In this document: positions 8,135 through 16,474 of the stretch, piece after piece
How positions within the stretch are numbered: position 1 is the stretch's first letter
How the letters are laid out: every line of letters begins with the position of its first letter
DNA from: a virus
Strand: one strand, 5' to 3'
Length of the DNA: 43,972 nucleotides
IMG/VR virus record: IMGVR_UViG_3300038682_000184
Location: 1 to 43,972 of that record
Made by a program: the position numbers and the translations under genes
Notes under the pieces: generated by a model
Database searches by the model: none
Told to the model about the DNA's origin: nothing
What the model saw: the letters and a program-made list of their open reading frames with translations, nothing else

Positions 8135-8745
8135 TGGCTAATCCAGTAACACAGGCATACAGCCAGGGTAACATTTTAGTTGCAGGACCTGTATCGACAG
8201 ATCAGGTTAAACTTGTAGCAGATACCTACTATCAGGGGATGCCCCTGAAATATGAAATTGACGGAACCGCCGCAGTCGTTGGAACCGGAAACGGAACAGC
8301 AACCGATATCACCGCAGGGCCTAAAGTACCCGCAGGCGCATGGACTTGCACATTTACCGCAGCATTGGTCTTTGACCTTGCAGATCCAGCCGGTAACATT
8401 GTAGGTCAGTTTTCTGTACCTAATGGCGGCGCACTTGATATTGATTACAACGGTCTTGTTTTTACAATCACCGATGGATCAACCGCATGGGTTGCAACTG
8501 ATGTTGTAACTATCACAATAGGAACCGCAGGGCTTTTTGAGTATACATCAGACCTGACCGAAACAGCGGCCATTTTTAACGGCCCGACAACCGTGCTTGC
8601 ATCCGCTGGTTATGGTTCAGTAATTAAATCAGGCGAAGTTTATGAAGCCGGAATAGTAGACGACAGCGGAGACGCTCTCACCCTAACCGAAGCAACACGG
8701 GCAGCGCTCGGCGTTAATGGCTTTGACGTAAGAAGGACGGCATAA
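8134..8745 (+). CDS. head decoration protein (gpD-like) with beta insertion
   Basis: 203 aa between the scaffold and major capsid, the gpD slot. The ends look like a decoration protein (N-term MANPVTQAYSQGNILV; C-term ALTLTEATRAALGVNGFDVRR). The middle (about 50-130) is a beta-rich module with GNGTATDITAGPKVPAG and an ITDGSTAWVATDVVTITI pattern that recurs as an insert in phage decoration proteins. It is nearly twice the size of lambda gpD, explained by the insert. The start overlaps the upstream stop. Confidence 0.75.
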   Translation: MANPVTQAYSQGNILVAGPVSTDQVKLVADTYYQGMPLKYEIDGTAAVVGTGNGTATDITAGPKVPAGAWTCTFTAALVFDLADPAGNIVGQFSVPNGGALDIDYNGLVFTITDGSTAWVATDVVTITIGTAGLFEYTSDLTETAAIFNGPTTVLASAGYGSVIKSGEVYEAGIVDDSGDALTLTEATRAALGVNGFDVRRTA

Positions 8746-8746
8746 C

Positions 8747-9814
8747 ATGGGAATTGAAACATTAAGCAGAGGAGCAAAACGCTCTTATGAAGAATTCAAA
8801 GCGCAGGAAGGCAACGGAATTGAAAACCTTCTTTTCCCGATCCTTGACGAAGATATTTCAAGCGCTTTCATGCTCGATAGACTTATTCAGACCGAATACG
8901 GTGTAATCTATCGAGATCGCGATAATCAGTCACACGTACGGCCTTATCAGCCCGGAACCGGTTATATCTATGATATACCCCGTGCAACTGAAAAAACTCT
9001 CATCGGTGAAGAACTCAGCGATGCGGCAGTAAGCGGGCTCAACGCAACTGACGATCAGGCATCCCATCTTAGAAAGATAATGGATGACATCGTAAAGCAC
9101 CATGTCGGCGGACATAACATCACCAAGCGCAAACAGGCTATTGACGTAATATTCGATGGTGAGTTTAACGCAGACGGCAGCGGCGGAACCGATTTAAATC
9201 TTGGTATTGATTATTCAAGAGCGGCTGGAAACGAGATCACCGCAGATTTCACCGCAACAGACACTCAGCCTATAGCACTTAAAGCGCTTCAGGATGTTCT
9301 TGTTGCTCAGGGTTGTTCACAGAATAACATGGTTGCACTCATGGGCGCAACATGGCTTGCTGATTTTATGGCCGACACCGCAGTTCTTGCATATCTCGAA
9401 GCAAATAGTGCTAATCAGCTTCTCGAACAGAAAATGATGCCCGATGAACTTATGAACACCAAAGGCGTAAAAGTTGTTGCAACTTACAGAGCGCCCGGAA
9501 TGATAGCTCCTGTTTATATTTGTTCTTATAGCCCCGGTTATGAGTACATAGCATACAACGGTGCATCCTCAAGCGCATGGATTACCGCAACAAAGTGCGC
9601 AATGTTTAGCCTCGACTCTCCAAGATTTAGGGTCAACCGTGGTCAGGACGTTATAAACGCAGCCGGAAGAAAAGCAAGAGCAGTCGGAGACGTAGTCTTT
9701 GATAGCTTCTCAAGCGATGATCCTGTAGGCGATTGGATGAGGTCTGGAACAAGACATCTTTATGTTCCTGGAAACGTCAATCATACAGCAGTATCAACCG
9801 GAACTTTTAGCTAA
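8747..9814 (+). CDS. major capsid protein (lambda gpE family)
   Basis: 355 aa, close to the lambda gpE length (341). It forms the head shell. Supporting features are its position after the decoration gene, the N-terminal FPILDEDISSAFMLDRLI region, the VMxALQD-like helix (ALKALQDVLVAQG), and the C-terminal SPRFRVNRGQDVI and RSGTRHLYVPGNVNH segments. No long N-terminal propeptide, consistent with separate scaffold in this type. Confidence 0.87.
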   Translation: MGIETLSRGAKRSYEEFKAQEGNGIENLLFPILDEDISSAFMLDRLIQTEYGVIYRDRDNQSHVRPYQPGTGYIYDIPRATEKTLIGEELSDAAVSGLNATDDQASHLRKIMDDIVKHHVGGHNITKRKQAIDVIFDGEFNADGSGGTDLNLGIDYSRAAGNEITADFTATDTQPIALKALQDVLVAQGCSQNNMVALMGATWLADFMADTAVLAYLEANSANQLLEQKMMPDELMNTKGVKVVATYRAPGMIAPVYICSYSPGYEYIAYNGASSSAWITATKCAMFSLDSPRFRVNRGQDVINAAGRKARAVGDVVFDSFSSDDPVGDWMRSGTRHLYVPGNVNHTAVSTGTFS

Positions 9815-9821
9815 AATTAAC

Positions 9822-9846
9822 GGCGGTCTTAACGGGCCGCCACTTT
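9822..9846 (+). terminator. hairpin after the capsid gene, weak terminator or attenuator
   Basis: GGCGG (9822-9826) pairs with CCGCC (9837-9841) and is followed by ACTTTT. The short T run makes full termination doubtful. A processing or attenuation hairpin lowering tail gene expression relative to capsid is possible. Confidence 0.45.
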
Positions 9847-9861
9847 TCAAGGAGTGAATAA

Positions 9862-10158
9862 ATGGATAAAGAAACAAGGGCAGAATTTGACCGGCAACAG
9901 GCAAAGAGAGAACAGCCCGAATGTTTTGGCAATTGGGAATCCTCTGCAAAATGTTCGCATTGTTGGTTTCATCCTGATTGTAAAGAAGTGAAACCGCAGA
10001 CATTTGTAAATGACAATGTATCTTTCGAGTCAATCAAAGAAGATCCTAAACTCTCAAGGCCCGAAATAATGAAAATGCTCGATGAGCTTGAAATTGAATA
10101 CGACAAGAGAGGCAAAAAAGCCGACCTTGAAATTATATTAAATGAGGCAATGAAATAA
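9862..10158 (+). CDS. small Cys-containing protein with HeH/LEM-like tail
   Basis: 98 aa. The N-terminal half has ECFGNWESSAKCSHC and a later Cys, a plausible zinc site. The C-terminal ~35 residues (RPEIMKMLDELEIEYDKR then KADLEIIL) match the helix-extended-helix pattern of small phage HeH/SAP-like domains. It occupies the lambda FI position between capsid and head-tail joining genes, but no FI likeness is evident. GGAG lies upstream of the ATG. Confidence 0.6.
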   Translation: MDKETRAEFDRQQAKREQPECFGNWESSAKCSHCWFHPDCKEVKPQTFVNDNVSFESIKEDPKLSRPEIMKMLDELEIEYDKRGKKADLEIILNEAMK

Positions 10159-10159
10159 A

Positions 10160-10480
10160 ATGTCTATATCGGCCATTGAATCGATGCAACAGCAATATGA
10201 CAACGTTATAGACGACGGAATATTCTCACAGAAATTTATACTCGATCCCGACGGGGCAGCAGTACCATTCAATGGCGTTTTTGATAATCCGTACCTAACA
10301 GAAAACGAAGACGGCGGTCATGTTAGGCAAGAAACTTTCGGGCCTAATATCATGGTAAAGGAGATCCTTTCTGGATTTACAAGGGACGCAGAAATCCAAG
10401 TAGTGGCTGATTCGTCAATATTGCATATTAGTAAAACAGGCAAGGATGATCGAGGGGTGCCGGTAGTATGGCTGTATTAA
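10160..10480 (+). CDS. head-tail joining protein, gpFII-like
   Basis: 106 aa. The segment FNGVFDNPY followed by a small beta barrel ending KDDRGVPVVWLY resembles the FII-type attachment proteins that plug the connector. Size and position between head and tail genes agree. The stop overlaps the next gene by 13 nt. Identity is inferred from a weak motif and synteny. Confidence 0.55.
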   Translation: MSISAIESMQQQYDNVIDDGIFSQKFILDPDGAAVPFNGVFDNPYLTENEDGGHVRQETFGPNIMVKEILSGFTRDAEIQVVADSSILHISKTGKDDRGVPVVWLY

Positions 10481-10896
10481 AAGCAGATGTTGATTTTAAT
10501 TTTCAGCCTCTAACAGGACTTGCGAAACAGTTTCCTGATTTCAGGGGCGGCTATCTTGGGTACTTGGGCAGAATCGGGCGCACAAGGTTAAAAAGTTTAG
10601 CCGGTGAAAATGGGGTCAATCTCGGCAACCGTACAAGAGGGCAGAGCGGAAAATATATCGTTACATCAGATGTTAACAAGCGCCGGACATCGGTCAAGAT
10701 TTATTCTTTTCCGCTAAACCTATTTGAAGAAAACCGCCGATGGACAAAGGGCAAGCATGAAGGCCGGTCAGAACAAGGGCGGCATATAATCAAGGTAAAA
10801 CTGAAAAATGATATAGCCGGTAAAATGGGCAATTATACCGATTACATTGAAACTAAACTTTTACCCGCAGATATCAAAAAGGTAGGGCTTGACTAA
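10468..10896 (+). CDS. minor tail / tail completion protein (gpZ-like)
   Basis: 142 aa, basic, with RGGYLGYLGRIGRTRLK near the N-terminus and a beta-rich middle, as seen in lambda gpZ/HK97 gp10-type tail completion proteins. It sits between the FII-like and U-like genes as in lambda. A GAGGGGTG ribosome site lies inside the preceding gene. Confidence 0.55.
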   Translation: MAVLKADVDFNFQPLTGLAKQFPDFRGGYLGYLGRIGRTRLKSLAGENGVNLGNRTRGQSGKYIVTSDVNKRRTSVKIYSFPLNLFEENRRWTKGKHEGRSEQGRHIIKVKLKNDIAGKMGNYTDYIETKLLPADIKKVGLD

Positions 10897-11309
10897 TGCT
10901 AACAACTAAGCAAATAAAAACTATCATTAGAGATAAGTTTGCCGCTGATTTGCCAGCACTACTGACGACCGCAGTTCTTTCAGATTTTGAAGATTATTTG
11001 ATAAGCCAGCCGTCAAATCGTGAAAAGAGACAGCTCGGAATGTACACCGAGGGCCGAACTAATTCAACCGATTTTAGAGAATTCCGGCTTATAATTCAGG
11101 CGCAATTGCCGAGAATAGCCGATTGGGAACAGAATTATGATGATGTAATTTTCCCTTATATAGAGGAGAATATAACAGCCGAATTGCTTGGATTTATTAC
11201 CAGGGAATCGGTCGAATCGGATTTATATCCGGTAGATCAAACGGGTACAAGTTTTTGTTTTTATGTATTGACATTCAACAGCCCGCTTGATGATTGCGAG
11301 GAGGATTAA
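10896..11309 (+). CDS. tail terminator protein (gpU-like)
   Basis: 137 aa in the lambda U slot, after the Z-like gene and before the tube. Lambda gpU (131 aa) caps the tail and sets its end. The sequence shows an N-terminal helix (TKQIKTIIRDKFAADLP), a beta strand pair around REFRLIIQAQLP and an acidic end. Assignment is by position and size. Confidence 0.5.
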   Translation: MLTTKQIKTIIRDKFAADLPALLTTAVLSDFEDYLISQPSNREKRQLGMYTEGRTNSTDFREFRLIIQAQLPRIADWEQNYDDVIFPYIEENITAELLGFITRESVESDLYPVDQTGTSFCFYVLTFNSPLDDCEED

Positions 11310-11555
11310 ATGAAGATAAAATTAGTTTTAAACAGTGGTAAAGAAGTAGAGTTTACCGAGCAGGAATTACGAGAACTAAAAGCATTTTTATCTGAAAAGG
11401 AAAGCGTATATGTTCCATATCCCACATACCCGAATATCCCAACATGGGAAAGTCCTGTAGTGACTTGTGAGATTACCGATGGATCTGAGTGGTCAACTTT
11501 TGATATGAGCAAATTCCAGACTTCGGATAATATTGCAGTTTATAGGAGCGCTTAA
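11310..11555 (+). CDS. small hypothetical protein
   Basis: 81 aa with no family recognised. An N-terminal beta hairpin (IKLVLNSGKEVEFTEQEL) followed by a helix and a Pro/Tyr-rich middle is seen. It starts directly after the gpU-like stop, with GAGGAGG upstream, and belongs to the tail operon. Confidence 0.55.
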   Translation: MKIKLVLNSGKEVEFTEQELRELKAFLSEKESVYVPYPTYPNIPTWESPVVTCEITDGSEWSTFDMSKFQTSDNIAVYRSA

Positions 11556-11556
11556 T

Positions 11557-11697
11557 ATGAAGACTGAGAAGAAAAACGGCGTAACGGTTTTTAAGTGTGG
11601 TAAAAAGCACGATAAACCCGTAAAACCGAAAAAAAACAAACAGGAGGCGGCAACCGCTTCTGAAATAATTATGGAGGAAAATAATTATGGCGACTAA
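11557..11697 (+). CDS. 46-aa basic peptide before the tail tube
   Basis: Hand translation gives a 46-residue peptide beginning MKTEKKNGVTVFKCGKKH and ending ENNYGD. AGGAG is 9 nt upstream and it overlaps the tube start by 11 nt. Its last codons include the tube gene's GGAGG ribosome site, so it may act mainly by translational coupling. Function unknown. Confidence 0.55.
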   Translation: MKTEKKNGVTVFKCGKKHDKPVKPKKNKQEAATASEIIMEENNYGD

Positions 11698-12388
11698 GAA
11701 ACTAAGCGGAAAACAGGCCGTACTCTACAAAGCAGACAAGGGCGCACTTATCGAAGGCGATGGAATAGCCGCACTTGCTGATGTGTCATGGTTTGAAATT
11801 TCATCTTATGCGGCAACAGGTTCACAGCTCCCAATAGGCGTTGAAACTGCGGTATTTAAAAGCCCTGACAGCGGAAATGCAATTACACCGATAGCCGATG
11901 ATGACGTTTACCCGCTCACATTGACTCAGCTTTGCAAGACTGACCTGTCAATCAGTGCAACAAAAGGCACTATTGATGTTACCGACGATTGCGACAACGG
12001 GTATAATTCATATATCGTTGACGGGTATACCGACTTGACTGGCTCGATAAACGGATTCATGAAGTTCAACGATCCTGTTTCGGGTCTTGTTACGGCGCAC
12101 AAAGATATCCTGAAAAGATTCTTTTCAATCACCGAAGATTCGGGCGCAGGCGTTTATACTGTAACCGACAAAACCGATGACAAGTATCTCCTGATGGTAT
12201 TGCTGAACAGCGAAGAGGCAACAGCGGCAGCGGACAAGCAGACATGGTTTATTCTTCCGGTCCACCTGACAGGCTCGGTTACTGACAAGCCTCTTAAGGG
12301 CGTGCAGAATCTTGACCTTACATGGTCAAAGGCAGAAGGATACGCACAGATTTACGAAAGAGTATTGAATGCTGAAGATGTAGCGTAA
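11687..12388 (+). CDS. major tail tube protein
   Basis: 233 aa in the lambda V position, just before the G/T chaperones. The tube protein polymerises around the tape measure. It shows an N-terminal ~145-residue beta domain (DVSWFEISSYA, SATKGTIDVTDD, then DLTGSINGFMKF) typical of siphovirus tube proteins. GGAGG precedes the ATG. Confidence 0.8.
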   Translation: MATKKLSGKQAVLYKADKGALIEGDGIAALADVSWFEISSYAATGSQLPIGVETAVFKSPDSGNAITPIADDDVYPLTLTQLCKTDLSISATKGTIDVTDDCDNGYNSYIVDGYTDLTGSINGFMKFNDPVSGLVTAHKDILKRFFSITEDSGAGVYTVTDKTDDKYLLMVLLNSEEATAAADKQTWFILPVHLTGSVTDKPLKGVQNLDLTWSKAEGYAQIYERVLNAEDVA

Positions 12389-12400
12389 CAGAGAAAGAGT

Positions 12401-12452
12401 GCCCGTCACGCCTCTGATTCAAGCGGACCAGGGCGGGCCTTCTTATATTTTA
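12401..12452 (+). terminator. long-loop hairpin after the tail tube gene
   Basis: GCCCGT (12401-12406) can pair with GCGGGC (12433-12438), followed by CTTCTTATATTTT. The stem is short and the loop about 26 nt. A partial terminator or attenuator is likely, lowering chaperone expression relative to the tube. Confidence 0.45.
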
Positions 12453-12476
12453 ACATTATTTGTATAGGAGCAAAAA

Positions 12477-12845
12477 ATGAAAATTAGAGCAGTAGAAAAA
12501 GAAAAGATTTTTATTCCCGAATGGAACGACAACCAGAATCAGCCCATCGATGAACAGATCAGAGTCAATTTAAAAGGTTTCCCGTCAGCCGGTGACAAAA
12601 CAAAATACATGACATTATCATTCGGCGACAAGGGCACTAATGTTGCATATGCTGAACGCTCAATTCTCAGGGCATTTGTTAAAAGCATAGAAAACCTTGA
12701 ATATAATGACAAGGTTGTTATGACTTCTGATGATTTACTTAATTCTGACTATATCGGATTCACGCCGCTTGTTTCGGAAATCCGTGATTATATTATGAAA
12801 GAGCAGGAACCCATACCAGAGGGGGAAAGCGAAGCCTCGAAATAA
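12477..12845 (+). CDS. tail assembly chaperone G
   Basis: 122 aa in the gene G slot, between tube and tape measure. Chaperone G and the frameshifted GT protein bind the tape measure and recruit tube protein in lambda. The frame ends with GEAGS-type acidic residues and a TAA at 12843. The downstream 360 nt lacks an ATG-led ORF but is open in the -1 frame, the hallmark of a GT pair. GGAGC precedes the ATG. Confidence 0.8.
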   Translation: MKIRAVEKEKIFIPEWNDNQNQPIDEQIRVNLKGFPSAGDKTKYMTLSFGDKGTNVAYAERSILRAFVKSIENLEYNDKVVMTSDDLLNSDYIGFTPLVSEIRDYIMKEQEPIPEGESEASK

Positions 12846-13204
12846 TATTTAAAGCTTTATTCTTTGGTTTTTTCGAGGCCAAATTCGAGCGGGGATTCGA
12901 GGATAAAATTGAAGAATTCCCAGGAGAAGAATACATAGAACAGCAAGAAATAAAAAACGCTGTTAGCGGTCAGCCGTTCGAGCTTTTAGCCGAAAGGGGC
13001 ACCGAAAAATTAGAAGGTATTCCGTTTAATGAGTTCTGGTATTATTATCAGATATGGGATGATTTCCATCATTTTGGATTAAACAGCGGAGTGCCTAAAA
13101 AAGAGCAAGCGTGGTATCTTGATTGGCTGAAAAGCTGTAACAGATGGCACGAAGAATGCAAGGCATATGCAAGAATGCAAACGATGCCGAAAATTGACAA
13201 ATAA
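12824..13204 (+). CDS. T extension of the GT tail chaperone (-1 frame)
   Basis: The -1 frame is open from 12788 to the TAA at 13202-13204 and has no suitable start of its own. From the likely slip region it encodes about 127 residues, including ALFFGFFEAKFERGFED, the aromatic block FNEFWYYYQIWDDFHHFG and an ending MPKIDK. It is expected as a fusion to G by -1 slippage near GAG GGG GAA AGC (12819-12830). The lambda heptamer GGGAAAG is present at 12823-12829 but sits in the destination register, so slippage on the G run is favoured. It ends 12 nt before the tape measure. Confidence 0.75.
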   Translation, partial: GKRSLEIIFKALFFGFFEAKFERGFEDKIEEFPGEEYIEQQEIKNAVSGQPFELLAERGTEKLEGIPFNEFWYYYQIWDDFHHFGLNSGVPKKEQAWYLDWLKSCNRWHEECKAYARMQTMPKIDK

Positions 13205-13216
13205 ACCGGAGGGCAG

Positions 13217-15433
13217 ATGGCTGCATCAATAAACTTAAAAATAGATACAAACTTTGCGCAAGCGTCTGCCGATTTAAAAGCTTTTGGGAATGTCTCGGAA
13301 GCCCAAGCCAAGAAGATAGAAAATTATGTAAAAAGTTTTAAGTCTGAACAGCTTGACGCATTCGAGCAAAGACAGAAAAGAACATCAGCGGCAATCAAGG
13401 CCACACGTGGACCGGTTGCGGCGCTCACTTCAGACTACAAAGCATATCAACGCAGAATTGAACAGCTAATTAGAAACGGCCTTGATCCTGAATCCGATGA
13501 AGTGCAGAGGCTTGTCAAGGAATATAAGAAGCTTTCAAAAGAAATAGATGACGCAACGGCAGCCGAAAACAAGCACAAGAAAGCATCGGCGCTCAATGCG
13601 GCATCGATGGTTTTTCTTGCGGGACAGGCGATAAATGTAGCCGAAAAGATATTCGACATGGGTAAGGTTTTTATTGATGCGGGAAGTGATGCCGAAGAGA
13701 CGCAGAACAAGTTTGATGTTGTTTTTCAAGGGATAGAAGCTGATGCAGTAGACGCAACCGAAGCATTAGCAACGGGATTTGGACTATCTCAGCAAGCGGC
13801 ACAGGACTTGCTTGCGGGTACAGGCGACCTTCTTGTCGGTTTCGGGTTCACTCGTGATGCGGCGCTCGAATTATCAACCGATGTCCAGGATTTAGCGGGC
13901 GATTTAGCGTCATTTCAGAATCTTGAAACTGCCGATGTCAGCGATAGAATCACAAAGGCATTGACCGGAGAAACTGAATCATTAAAAGCTCTCGGAGTTG
14001 TAATCAGGCAAGATACTAAAGAATACAAAGATCGGATTGCGGCAGTTATGGAAGCTGAAAACGTCTCCATAACTCAAGCAAAGAGCCTTGTAAATTTAGC
14101 CATAATTACGGAACAATCGGCTAATGCAATCGGGGATTTTGAGAGATCTCAAGATAGCTTTGCGAATCAATCTAAAATAACACAAGCAGCGGTTGAAGAT
14201 TTTAAAGTTGCGCTCGGTGATGCATTATTGCCCGCGGCAACAACAGCCGTAACGATATTCGGAGATCTGACAACTAAAGTAACTGGATTTTTGACAAGAA
14301 CACTGCAAGCGTGGAAAGCTCAAAGAGATTTAAATAAAGCGCTCAAGGGCGAAGGAACCGACTTAGAATCTGCACAACAAGCTTATGAAGAAGTTTCAGA
14401 TAAACTTGAAAATCTCAATGCTCAATATGAATTTGCAAATAGAGAATTAAGCGATTATGCAAAATCAATACCATCGGTAGTGTCTCAAAACGAAGGATTA
14501 AAAAACTCTCTTGCCGATGAGATTGAAAAGCGGAAAGAACAGCTTGTTGAAATCCAAAATAATATAGATAAGCTTTTAGAAGAAGAATCCATTAAAGCGG
14601 CATCGGTTGAAATAACCAATGCTCAAGTGGAAGCTATCGGAGAAGAAACAGAGAAAATAAAAGAAAATGCCGAATGGACACGGGAAGCCGCAGAAGCAAG
14701 AGCTAAAGCGTGGTCTGAGGCATATGAAGCCGAAATCCAAACACTTGCAGACCGAAGATCGGCAAACGAACAATACAACTCAGAACAATTAGCGGCATAC
14801 GACGAAATGAAAGAGGCTCAGATCGCCGCATCAGAGGAAGCGGCCGAAGCGGTTGAAGCCAATTTTAACGCTATTGCATCGGTTGCATCTTCAGTATGGA
14901 GTTCTTTGACTTCAATGTCCGATGCTTATTACACCTCTCAGCTATCACAGTACGACAAAGATTCTGAGGAATATAAAAAGTTACAGCTCGAACAGTTCAA
15001 TGTAAATAAGGCCGCATCAGCAGTTAATGCAGGGATAGCAGGCGCAGCGGGAGCAGTAGAAGCGTATAAAGCTCTTGCAGGTATTCCGGTAGTAGGGCCG
15101 GGGCTTGGAATAGCAGCCGCCGGAGCAATGGGCATATTCACGGCGGCGCAGGTCGGATTTATTTTATCACAGCAACCATCGTTTCAAACAGGAACATTGC
15201 CGAGTGGTTTTACCGTTCCAGAATCAACAAGCACAAGAGGCGACAACCAAACAATAGCCGTCAACCCCGGTGAAACCGTGAATGTTACACCCAGGGGCGG
15301 CGGCTCGGCATCGTCGCCAATGACGGTTAATGTAATGCTCGATTCTGATATAATCTTTTCAAAGATGCAAGAAGGCATTGACAGCGGTCAAGTGGTAGTA
15401 TCATCGGCTAATATCGTACAGCGGGCAGTATAG
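13217..15433 (+). CDS. tape measure protein
   Basis: 738 aa, the largest tail gene and directly after GT. It sets tail length and is ejected during infection. It is alpha-helical and Ala/Glu/Lys-rich, with coiled-coil stretches (about 385-560) and hydrophobic segments in the last third (AGIAGAAGAVEAYKAL, then GLGIAAAGAMGIFTAAQVGF) that may insert in the host membrane. GGAGGG lies 6 nt upstream of the ATG. Its length predicts a fairly short tail. Confidence 0.88.
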   Translation: MAASINLKIDTNFAQASADLKAFGNVSEAQAKKIENYVKSFKSEQLDAFEQRQKRTSAAIKATRGPVAALTSDYKAYQRRIEQLIRNGLDPESDEVQRLVKEYKKLSKEIDDATAAENKHKKASALNAASMVFLAGQAINVAEKIFDMGKVFIDAGSDAEETQNKFDVVFQGIEADAVDATEALATGFGLSQQAAQDLLAGTGDLLVGFGFTRDAALELSTDVQDLAGDLASFQNLETADVSDRITKALTGETESLKALGVVIRQDTKEYKDRIAAVMEAENVSITQAKSLVNLAIITEQSANAIGDFERSQDSFANQSKITQAAVEDFKVALGDALLPAATTAVTIFGDLTTKVTGFLTRTLQAWKAQRDLNKALKGEGTDLESAQQAYEEVSDKLENLNAQYEFANRELSDYAKSIPSVVSQNEGLKNSLADEIEKRKEQLVEIQNNIDKLLEEESIKAASVEITNAQVEAIGEETEKIKENAEWTREAAEARAKAWSEAYEAEIQTLADRRSANEQYNSEQLAAYDEMKEAQIAASEEAAEAVEANFNAIASVASSVWSSLTSMSDAYYTSQLSQYDKDSEEYKKLQLEQFNVNKAASAVNAGIAGAAGAVEAYKALAGIPVVGPGLGIAAAGAMGIFTAAQVGFILSQQPSFQTGTLPSGFTVPESTSTRGDNQTIAVNPGETVNVTPRGGGSASSPMTVNVMLDSDIIFSKMQEGIDSGQVVVSSANIVQRAV

Positions 15434-15450
15434 GACATAAAGGAGCAATT

Positions 15451-16104
15451 ATGTTAATTTTAATCGACGATAAAGTTCAATCATCAGACGCACCGGCGGC
15501 ACTTAAATCATCGGCGCTATCTGACACATACGAGGATAGCACATCAATAGCTATAAACCTTGACGCTTTTTATGATATAAATTGCATAGGGTTTGGCTAT
15601 ACCGATGCAACAGAAGTTACAGTTTCAGCTATCGGATTATCAGAAACTATCACAGTCAACGGCAACGGGCTTTATGTACTGCCCGAAACTAATAATCAGG
15701 TTTTTACAATCTCACATGATGGGTCTTACATCGGGCGTGTTGCGCTCGGTTTTTCACGGTCTCTCGGGGTGGCTCCTACCCGTGAGGCCGGTTTTTATAC
15801 TACGCATTCGCCAAGGACAACGCTATCAGGGCAAATTGTAGAAAGTGCGGGTGGTTACAACGGGCGGCGTATTGCGGTAGATTTTCGGTATAAAATAACC
15901 GAGGATATGTTTAATGATTTCCAGGCGGCGTTTACCTATATAGCAAAGGGCTTGCCGTACTTCTTGAAATTCACCGACAAGGAACTTGTAAGAATGCCGT
16001 TTGAAAGATTATACGCATCTCCGACCGATAACAATTTACTGTTTCAATCATCGGTTAATCGGTTTCTATATTCGTATCAGTTCGATTTTTATGAGAGGTT
16101 TTAA
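15451..16104 (+). CDS. distal tail / minor tail protein
   Basis: 217 aa, first gene after the tape measure, beta-rich. The pattern resembles distal tail or gpM/L-type proteins: the middle has LSGQIVESAGGYNGRRIAVDFRY-like strands (positions about 120-145) and the end YSYQFDFYERF. Role in the tail tip is inferred from position. AAGGAG precedes the start. Confidence 0.55.
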   Translation: MLILIDDKVQSSDAPAALKSSALSDTYEDSTSIAINLDAFYDINCIGFGYTDATEVTVSAIGLSETITVNGNGLYVLPETNNQVFTISHDGSYIGRVALGFSRSLGVAPTREAGFYTTHSPRTTLSGQIVESAGGYNGRRIAVDFRYKITEDMFNDFQAAFTYIAKGLPYFLKFTDKELVRMPFERLYASPTDNNLLFQSSVNRFLYSYQFDFYERF

Positions 16105-16108
16105 AGAG

Positions 16109-16474
16109 ATGTCAAAAGAAAAACTCACACATGTAAAGCCTAATTTTTATACTTATTGTTTTGAAGAGCTGAAAATAATTGCTAAAAGATATGGCTATAA
16201 TCTTGTCATACACGGGTCTATGAATCGTGATATGGATTTAATCGCTATTCCATGGGCAGAATATCTTTTCGGCACGGTAGATTCTATGATACAAGAATTT
16301 GCCGAATATCTTGACGGCCATATAATGCAAATGACAGAAAAACAGAAATATTGTTTTCCTCATGGTAGATATTCTTATGTTATCGAAATGAGAAGATCTA
16401 AAGATTATTTTGGTAACTGGACAGAAGATAAACAGTATTATCTTGATATATCAATAATTCCGGCGGATAAATAA
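16109..16474 (+). CDS. nucleotidyltransferase-fold-like phage protein
   Basis: 121 aa from the ATG at 16109 (GAGAGG upstream); longer upstream starts would overlap the tail gene. The segment LVIHGSMNRDMDLIAIPW resembles the G-S-x(n)-D-x-D core of minimal nucleotidyltransferases (MNT/DNA pol beta fold), and small phage proteins with this HGSxxRDxDLIAxPW signature are familiar to me as unassigned. Activity is not shown. Its place between tail tip genes is odd for an enzyme. Confidence 0.5.
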   Translation: MSKEKLTHVKPNFYTYCFEELKIIAKRYGYNLVIHGSMNRDMDLIAIPWAEYLFGTVDSMIQEFAEYLDGHIMQMTEKQKYCFPHGRYSYVIEMRRSKDYFGNWTEDKQYYLDISIIPADK

